Shown: positions 58,017 to 64,000 of the stretch, piece by piece
Layout: each line of letters starts with the position of its first letter
Position numbering within the stretch: position 1 is the first letter of the stretch
Assembly: GCF_036711975.1 (NCBI RefSeq)
Contig: NC_091967.1
Coordinates: 28,582,001 to 28,646,000 of the forward strand
Reading direction: 5' to 3'
Source of the DNA: Onthophagus taurus
Lineage: Eukaryota; Arthropoda; Insecta; Coleoptera; Scarabaeidae
DNA length: 64,000 bases
Program-made: the position numbers and the translations under genes
The notes under the pieces: model-generated
The model's input: only the letters and a program-made list of their open reading frames with translations
Databases searched by the model: none
What the model was told of the DNA's origin: nothing

Positions 58017-59452
58017 TTATATTGTTAGTATCCAATTATATAAAATGTAAACTCTCTTGTATTCCTTAAATAATATTTTTTATTGTATTATTTTAAAATG
58101 AATTAATTACAACTTACAATTATTCCCAATGCAACATGGGAGAATTGGCCAAAAAATGGTAGCTCGATTGCAACTGCTTTTTGAGTTGTTTGAAGGAAAA
58201 TTAGAATGGTTTTGCGCGTTGATGCATCTGCTTCGTACCAATTAAGGTTATATATTTCATCTCCCACTCCAGCAGCCTATTTTGATTAATTTGATTAAAT
58301 TAATAATAGTGGGAAAAAGAATGAAATTATTCATACCGCGGTAATAAATTTCTGCACAAAAGTGTGAGGTGCAAACATTGCTACTAAGCAAATCATGGTC
58401 ATTAACAAACTAATCGAGTCCTTACTCTAAAGAGATATTAGATTAATTCAAAAACATGTTAAAATAAATTTAATTCTTACCACAACAAATTTAACAGTAG
58501 TCAAAGTAAGACAAACTGTAGTACTAAATTTTGTTGTGGTTACAAAAAAGCTGCAGAGGAAACCATTAAAAAACTGAAACATCCTAAAATATTTTGCTTA
58601 ATAAAAATAATTACTTAAAAAGATTAACACCTTAATATACGTTGATGATATAAAATGATGGGAGGCAATTTTTTAAAATTTCTTTTCTTATTTCTAGTTA
58701 ATTGTATATTTTTTACTATATCATTAAGGTGCTCTATACGTACAATAAACAACTCAAACGAATAATAGCACATCGTAACCCCTATTAATAACCCATTTAT
58801 TGTAGCGCATATTGTGTATGCTTGAAACAACAATATTAACGTTATAACCCAATACCTCACACCAAAAGGAACGTAATACTCAATAACCAAACAACTTTTA
58901 TAATCACTTAAACCATCGCAATCCTCGTTCAACAAACCATAACATATCATAAAATAAGCGACAAAAAATGAAACGACCCGAATCGTTTTAAATAAAATTT
59001 TAACATTTTTTTCAACGCATTTAATTCTTTGAATTTCCACTTGGTTAAAATCACTCAATAAATTTATTAATTTAAAAAAGTGGTGTCGATTTCGTAATAG
59101 TTGGACGTTCATTGACATTAATAGTACTCCCATTGTATAAATTTCCATAGTAAATAAAAATTTCGCAAAATTAATCTTGTAATCTGAAAGGATTAAAAGG
59201 TAAATAAAATTGTGTACGGATTCGCGCTTATTTCCTACTTATAATGTCTGATATAAATGGGTAACTTCCAAAAATAAAATTTAACCCAATCAAAATTATT
59301 GGTCCGAACCCGTGTAGTCCTTGCGGTGTTGGCCAAGCTTGGTGTTTTCGCAAATATTCTTCTAAAAGGTAAAACCCGAATGTTTTCGACATGTTAAGTG
59401 GGTGAAGTAAAACGGTTGAATGAAACTGGTAAGCTTGGGAATGTAATATCAT
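58017..59452 (-). CDS. Insect odorant receptor, six exons, apparently intact
   Basis: Coding exons on the minus strand, all with GT-AG borders and matching phases: 59,239-59,452; 58,631-59,183; 58,481-58,583; 58,337-58,426; 58,118-58,276; 58,017-58,064. They sum to 1,167 bp, 389 codons with the stop, the usual size of an OR. Introns are only 47-55 bp in four cases I measured. The protein shows family signs: VEYHKR-like IILYHQRILR, the helix FQFFNGFLCSFFVTT, NWYEADASTRKTILIFLQ near the C-terminus and a final KRVYILYNWI. Many hydrophobic helices fit the seven-pass, inside-N-terminus topology (7tm_6). It should form an odorant-gated channel with Orco in sensory-neuron dendrites. The start could instead be MSKTFGFYLL at 59,392. 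Duplicated relatives are at 49,514 and 59,880. Confidence 0.85.
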
Positions 59453-59879
59453 TAAGAAAGTAGTTAATGAATTAAAAATGTATTTTTATTATTGTCTAAT
59501 ACAATTTTCGTTTATTACCTTAATTGAACATTGACATTTTTCGACTTTACAAGAAAACTTTGTTATCAAACGTATTACTTATATACATAGGCATGAAGAT
59601 CAAGGTTTATGCTTTAATTTAAGATAAAAGTCGTTTCTTAGTTCCTATAAATAAAGTCGGTATGATTTTTTTAATATAGTTGATTTTTTGTTTATGTATA
59701 AATTTAATTATTTTCCTTATAAATTACTTAAAAAATTGTGGATGAAAACAAAATTTGTGGCTTTATTTTAAGATTAAACACACATTTTCATTTGCATAAA
59801 TAACCCCCTCACGATATGTTAAATTTCTATCTGCATTTTAACGTTTTGAGGTTTAGCTAAAAGCAAAGAAAACTAATGA
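59453..59879. other. A+T-rich OR upstream region
   Basis: No gene is seen. By position it should include the promoter of the OR gene at 58,017-59,452, but I cannot point to a convincing TATA box or initiator. Confidence 0.4.
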
Positions 59880-60065
59880 TTTTTTTTATAAAATTTGTAT
59901 AGTCCAGCCCCATAAGATTCATACACTGATTTAAAGAAGAATTTAGTTGTTTAAAATCACTTAATAAAGCGATCATTAAAAGATGAATATCTGCAAACAT
60001 AATTACTGCGCCTATCGCACTAAATTATAAGTGGAATAGTAACTTGTCAAGGTTCCTCTTGTAAT
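59880..60065 (-). pseudogene. Odorant receptor exon 2 remnant
   Basis: After an acceptor TTTTAG at 60,066 the frame begins NYKRNLDKLLFHL, then a TAA, then continues in frame with AIGAVIMFADIHLLMIALLS and DFKQLNSSLNQCMNL. It aligns with exon 2 of the intact OR, which starts NYKINFAKFLF and has LSDFNQVEIQ. No further exons follow on the left, so this is a single-exon fossil of a third OR copy. Confidence 0.75.
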
Positions 60066-60094
60066 CTAAAATCATTAAACCAACGTCGTAAGAT

Positions 60095-60174
60095 TAGATA
60101 TAATTTAATACTCACTTATAACTTCTGTTATAAATAGATATAATATAATACTCACTTATAACTTCTGTTATAAA
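60095..60174. repeat. Tandem duplication of a 40-bp unit
   Basis: TAGATATAATTTAATACTCA and the following bases to TTATAAA occur twice (from 60,095 and 60,135) with a single TTT/ATA-type difference. Confidence 0.85.
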
Positions 60175-60244
60175 TATATTTGTTAAATTTTATTTACAAC
60201 AATCAAAATTAATTCTCCGAGTCCCCTAATTCCATGCAAGGGAT

Positions 60245-60970
60245 GCCAAATATGATGTAAATACTTCTCCAGTAGTCCCAAGTCACTTTTTGATTTTCCC
60301 AGGTACTAAGTGGACCTCTTTCGGTCAGCGTAGAGCAAAATTTTCTCTAATGTAATGATCACAAAGTCTTTAAAAGAAAAGATGAGAGACTAATTGGTTG
60401 AAAGGCTTTAAGATTCTTTGGGTCCTTTTTTCCATTCTTCGGTATAAAGGATACTGTAACCCTCCTCCAGCCGATGTAGACATGGTTAAAGGCTAAATAA
60501 GCTCTAAAAACCATCATAAAGTGTGTTTTCATATCCTCTAGGTTCCATTGAAGAAGAGCAGGAAAGATACCATCGAGTCAGGGTGTTTTGAAGGGCTCAA
60601 AACTGCCAACGGCCCACTCTACCAACTGGTTCTGTACAACCTGGTTGGCTATGCGCCAGCCATGTCTGGTAGGAGAGTTGTTTAGTTCCACTTGGTGTGG
60701 AAGCGTTAAAAATCTTGCAAAGAACCTGGAAAGTAAATATCAATTAGTAAGTACAATGATACTTCTGGATCCTCGGTAAGCTGCCATTATTTTTTTTAAA
60801 ATGTCACAACTGTATTTTTGGGCGCGAGATAGTATTTTGTTTAGGCGTGAGACTTTAGCAGCGCTCTCCACCTCCTCACAAAAACCACTCCAGACTTGTC
60901 GCTTCTTTTGACGTACTACACGTTTGAATTCTCAGTGGTGTGATTTACACAAAGTCCAGTCAGAATTCAG
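60245..60970 (-). pseudogene. LINE ORF2 fragment: linker and N-terminal RT
   Basis: On the minus strand: RQKKRQVWSGFCEEVESAAK and VSRLNKILSRAQKYS (endonuclease-RT linker of R1/LOA-like LINEs), then LDGIFPALLQWN, IGWRRVTVSFIPKNGKKD and LKAFQPISLSSFLLKTL (RT motifs 1-2). Several stops (for example in TP*LDG and after LLKTL) and shifts show decay. It ends near 60,245 before reaching the catalytic palm. The plus-strand frame at 60,588 is a shadow. Confidence 0.72.
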
Positions 60971-60979
60971 TTCAGAAAG

Positions 60980-63060
60980 CTTGAGTTAGTGTGTCACCTA
61001 AGAGGTTTGAATAATTCTCCAATTCCTCAGTATTTCCAGGAAGGGCATCCGGAAAATCTCGCAATTACTCGTTTAGACAGCTTGCAAAAATGCTTAAGTA
61101 AGTCTGCTTTGGAAAATGCAAAGAAAATTGCTGTGAACATGGTATTGGCAAATTCTCAAGTCAAAGAGTTTAAAGCGTCAGGTGTGAATATTAGTCAAGT
61201 CAAGTTCAAATACAATAAAAGTCAAAAAGAATGGAAGGAAGTAAGGAAGATTTCAAGTGGTCTGGGAGGTGGTGTCCGAAAGAAAGTTCAAGTCGAGAGT
61301 CATCAAACGAGTCAGTCTGTCAGGTCCGATAAAGAATGTTGGAGGTGAGGACGTTTTCACAATCTAAATGGATGTCTAGCACAAGAATGGGAGTGCTATG
61401 TGTGCAAAAAGAAGAGGCATACATCAAGCAAATGTAAAAAGAAAAGTGTCAAGTCTGTTGAAGAGGAAAAAAATGAAAGTGAAGAGGGTTCAGAAGATGA
61501 GAAATCGGTGGACGAGTATACACTAGGAGTATAAATGTCATTGGTGAGCATAAGCCGAAAACAATAGAGGTTAAGTTAAAATTATTCAAATTTGGCAAAA
61601 TTGTAGATTTGACAAAACCTAGTTTTAAGTTAAAAGCTGTAACAGGGGATAACTTGGACGTTGTGGGTTCATATAAGGTTAGAGTAGAAGTAAATAATGT
61701 TTGTAAATCGTTAGAAACAACAGTAATAAGTCAAAAGTCGTCATTAAAACCGTTAATGGGTAGAGATTGGTTGGATGAATTATTTCCTAGATGGCGAGAG
61801 TATTTTCTAGGGAAGTTAGCGATGGGTAACTTAGGTAGCATGAATACTACTGTAAAAAATAAAAACAAGGGACATTTTTTTGAATGAAATTAAATGTAAA
61901 TACTATGATTTAATGAAATTGGATCAAAAGTCATGTATTAAGGGATTTGTGGCACAAGTTACTTTGAAAGAGAAATGTAGTCCAATTTTTCATAAAGCCT
62001 ATGCAGTACCGTATGTTATCCGCAAGGATGCAGAAAATGAATTACAAAAAGTAGAGCAAGCGAAAATTATAACAAAAGTTAAAGCTAGCGAATGGGCAAG
62101 TGGTTGTTCCGAAAGAAAAAGAAGGGATTGGACTGTGTGTTGACTATAAAGTGACTATTAACAGACCAGTAGATGTAGAGCATTATCCTTAGCCTGTTCC
62201 TGATGATATTTTTGCATCATTGAGTGAAAGTAAAGTTTTTTGTATATTTGATTTATCAGGAGCATATCAGCAGCTCATTCTAGATAATAAGTCTCAAGAA
62301 GTCCTTACCATAAATACGCATTTGGGATTGTATAGACCAAAAAAATTGCAATTTGGTATATCCAGGACCGTCTATTTTCCAGTCGGTAATGGATAGAATC
62401 TTACAAGGAATAGAATTGTTACATTGATGATATTTTAATAGCAGGTTTAACTGTTGAGGAATGTTATGAAAAAACATGTATAGTTTTAGATAGATTTAGA
62501 AAATATAATGTAAGAATAAATTTTAAGAAAAGTATTAGGTTATTTGAAGCTGAAATTGAGTTTCTTGGTCATACTATAAGTGCTATGAGTATTAAATCAA
62601 CACAAGCCAAAATAGAAGCTATTCAAAAGGCAGCTATTCCTGACACAGTACAACAATTACAAGCTTATTTAGGTCTCATAAATTATTATAGAAAGTTCTT
62701 ACCGAGATTGTCGGAAAGATTGTATGTTTTGTATAAACTGTTGCATAAGGGAACATCATTTAATTGGCCAGATGAATGTAATAAGGCTTTTGAACTTAGC
62801 AAAGAGTTAATTTTGCAAAATAATTTATTAGTACATTATAATCCTGAAAAATCTTTGTTGTTAGATGTGATGCTAGTAGTTATGGTATTGGATGTGTTTT
62901 AAGTCATAAAATAGATGCCGAGTCAATCTATTTTGCTTCAAATACTTTAACAGATGCACAAAAGAATTATTCACAATTGGATAAAGAGGCTTTAGCTTTG
63001 GTTGTGGCAGTAAAAAAGTTACATAAATATTTGTATGGGCGGAAGTAAGTTTATTATTTT
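60980..63060 (+). pseudogene. Degenerate Ty3/Gypsy element (gag end, protease, RT, RNase H start)
   Basis: In order along the plus strand. Gag C-terminal region: 60,989-61,348, with LANSQVKEFKASGVNISQVK and a zinc-knuckle pair in which TGA replaces one Cys (CWR*GRFHNLNGC, then CYVCKKKRHTSSKC). Protease-RT linker: KPLMGRDWLDELFPRW at about 61,750. RT start: VPYVIRKDAENELQKVEQAK and KASEWAS, then DYKVTINRPV, FDLSGAYQQL, a broken catalytic loop near 62,430, and LQAYLGLINYYRKFLPRL. RNase H: NYSQLDKEALALVVAVKKLH. At least six stops or shifts break the frame, and the protease core is deleted. The sequence stops at about 63,060, where a hAT-like element begins. Confidence 0.87.
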
Positions 63061-63074
63061 GGGATAGCCTGAAT

Positions 63075-64000
63075 CAGGGACTAAGAACTGAACGAAAACG
63101 AGAACGAAAGAACGAAATTAACCGAATAATTTATAAGAACGAAAACGGAAACGAAAACGAAATTTTTATTTTTCGTTCATGATTGAAAACGAAATAAATA
63201 ATTTCGGTTACCGGTTTTAACTGGTTTAATGACACAATATTTTTGTAACCTACTCCTAGTAGACATATCGGGGATGCAATGGTCTTCTATTCTATATCTT
63301 CTATATATATATTTTTACTATAAAATAAATATGTTAACAATTTTTTTCTCTTATTTTTAATAATAATAATAACTTTATTTACAAATAACCAAAAATTAAC
63401 CATGACACAAAATTTTTAAATAAGTAAAAGTTAATTGAAATAAAGCAAGATCAGAGAGAAAAGAAACAAATATTATTATTTAAAATATGAAGCAAAAAAA
63501 ACAAAAAAAATCTGTCACTGGCATACCACTAAACTGCATAGCAGTTTGTGCGTGGTTTTCAAGTAACTAAATTTAATGGGAATAAATGAAAGAAACTAAA
63601 ACAGATTCGTGTCTCTCCAATACAGAAACGGTCCCAAACAATTCATTCTAAATTTTATTTCTAATATTTATAAAAAGCAAAAATGCCATCACCACTTAAA
63701 ATGCAGTTGATTGAAATTTTTAACATTTAAGTTTTTAAAAGCATAAATTTTATGTTAGTAATTTTTGCCAGCTATGATTAAAATTATGACAAGTGACTTA
63801 TTTGTCAAATATAAAAAAAAAATAAAAAAAGCATGTTGGCATACTTTTATTAGAAAAATAGTAAAAAACCGGTTTTAACCCTTATTTCATTTCGGTTCAC
63901 GAAAACGAAAACGATATTTTTTGGGTGTAAACGAAAAGAACGAAAACAAAATTTTTCGTTTTCGTTCTGATCGGAAACGCACAAAATACTTTTCGTTTTT
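63075..64000 (+). mobile_element. Left part of a hAT-like non-autonomous DNA element
   Basis: CAGGGACTAAGAACTGAACG at 63,075 is a hAT-type terminal start, followed by clustered AACGAAAACGA motifs to about 63,190. The same motifs recur inverted and direct near 63,895-64,000 (AACGAAAACGAAAACGATAT, TTCGTTTTCGTTC), and ACCGGTTTTAAC appears on both sides (about 63,210 and 63,867). The 650 bp between is A+T-rich with no gene. The true right end may lie past the window edge. It interrupts the RNase H region of the Gypsy element. Confidence 0.65.

Overview
The window looks like nuclear DNA of an insect, with a beetle plausible but not proven. It holds an insect odorant receptor gene, an insect myosuppressin neuropeptide gene, a nuclear copy of insect mitochondrial DNA in the ancestral Ile-Gln-Met tRNA order, and a dense, nested set of insect-type transposable elements (BEL/Pao, Ty3/Gypsy, I-like and other LINEs, Penelope, pogo-like, Tc1-like and hAT-like). 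There are no prokaryotic features.

Layout. 1-28,013 is one uninterrupted tandem satellite of a 153-bp monomer, about 183 copies, with several layers of higher-order repeats and kilobase-scale internal duplications. It breaks abruptly into a mitochondrial segment (28,014 to about 30,640): the first 75 codons of ND2, tRNA-Met, tRNA-Gln, tRNA-Ile and an A+T-rich control region with nine 194-bp repeats. An AT microsatellite follows, then a 5'-truncated BEL/Pao element (30,897-32,689), a pogo/Tigger-like transposase remnant (32,712-33,512), and the 3' end of an old LINE (33,873-34,265 and 40,133-40,206). That old LINE end was split by a near full-length I/Nimb-like LINE on the minus strand (34,264-40,120), which has target-site duplications.

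40,335-59,452 is the genic part: a duplicated pair of odorant receptor (OR) and myosuppressin (Ms) genes, both on the minus strand. In copy 1, Ms (40,335-40,649, with TATA box and small introns) is intact, but its OR partner is a wreck (49,514-49,866), and a young 8,560-bp BEL/Pao element with an env-like gene (40,954-49,513; TSD ATTTT; LTRs differing at three positions) sits between them. In copy 2, the OR is intact (six exons, 388 codons, 58,017-59,452), while Ms is cut short (57,653-57,783) and has lost its core promoter. Between the two copies lie Penelope, LINE, Tc1-like and Gypsy fragments. A third OR exon remnant is at 59,880-60,065. The last 4 kb hold a LINE fragment, a decayed Gypsy element and the left end of a hAT-like non-autonomous element.

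How it fits together. Only two cellular genes look functional: Ms (a secreted FLRFamide neuropeptide precursor) and the OR (a chemosensory ion-channel subunit). Their reciprocal loss after duplication is the most informative biological story here. Much of the rest is layered transposon history that can be ordered from the nesting. No clearly new molecular system was found. The least expected structures are three covarying hairpins in the BEL leader, the satellite-NUMT junction, the variant myosuppressin peptide and the hierarchy of the satellite array.
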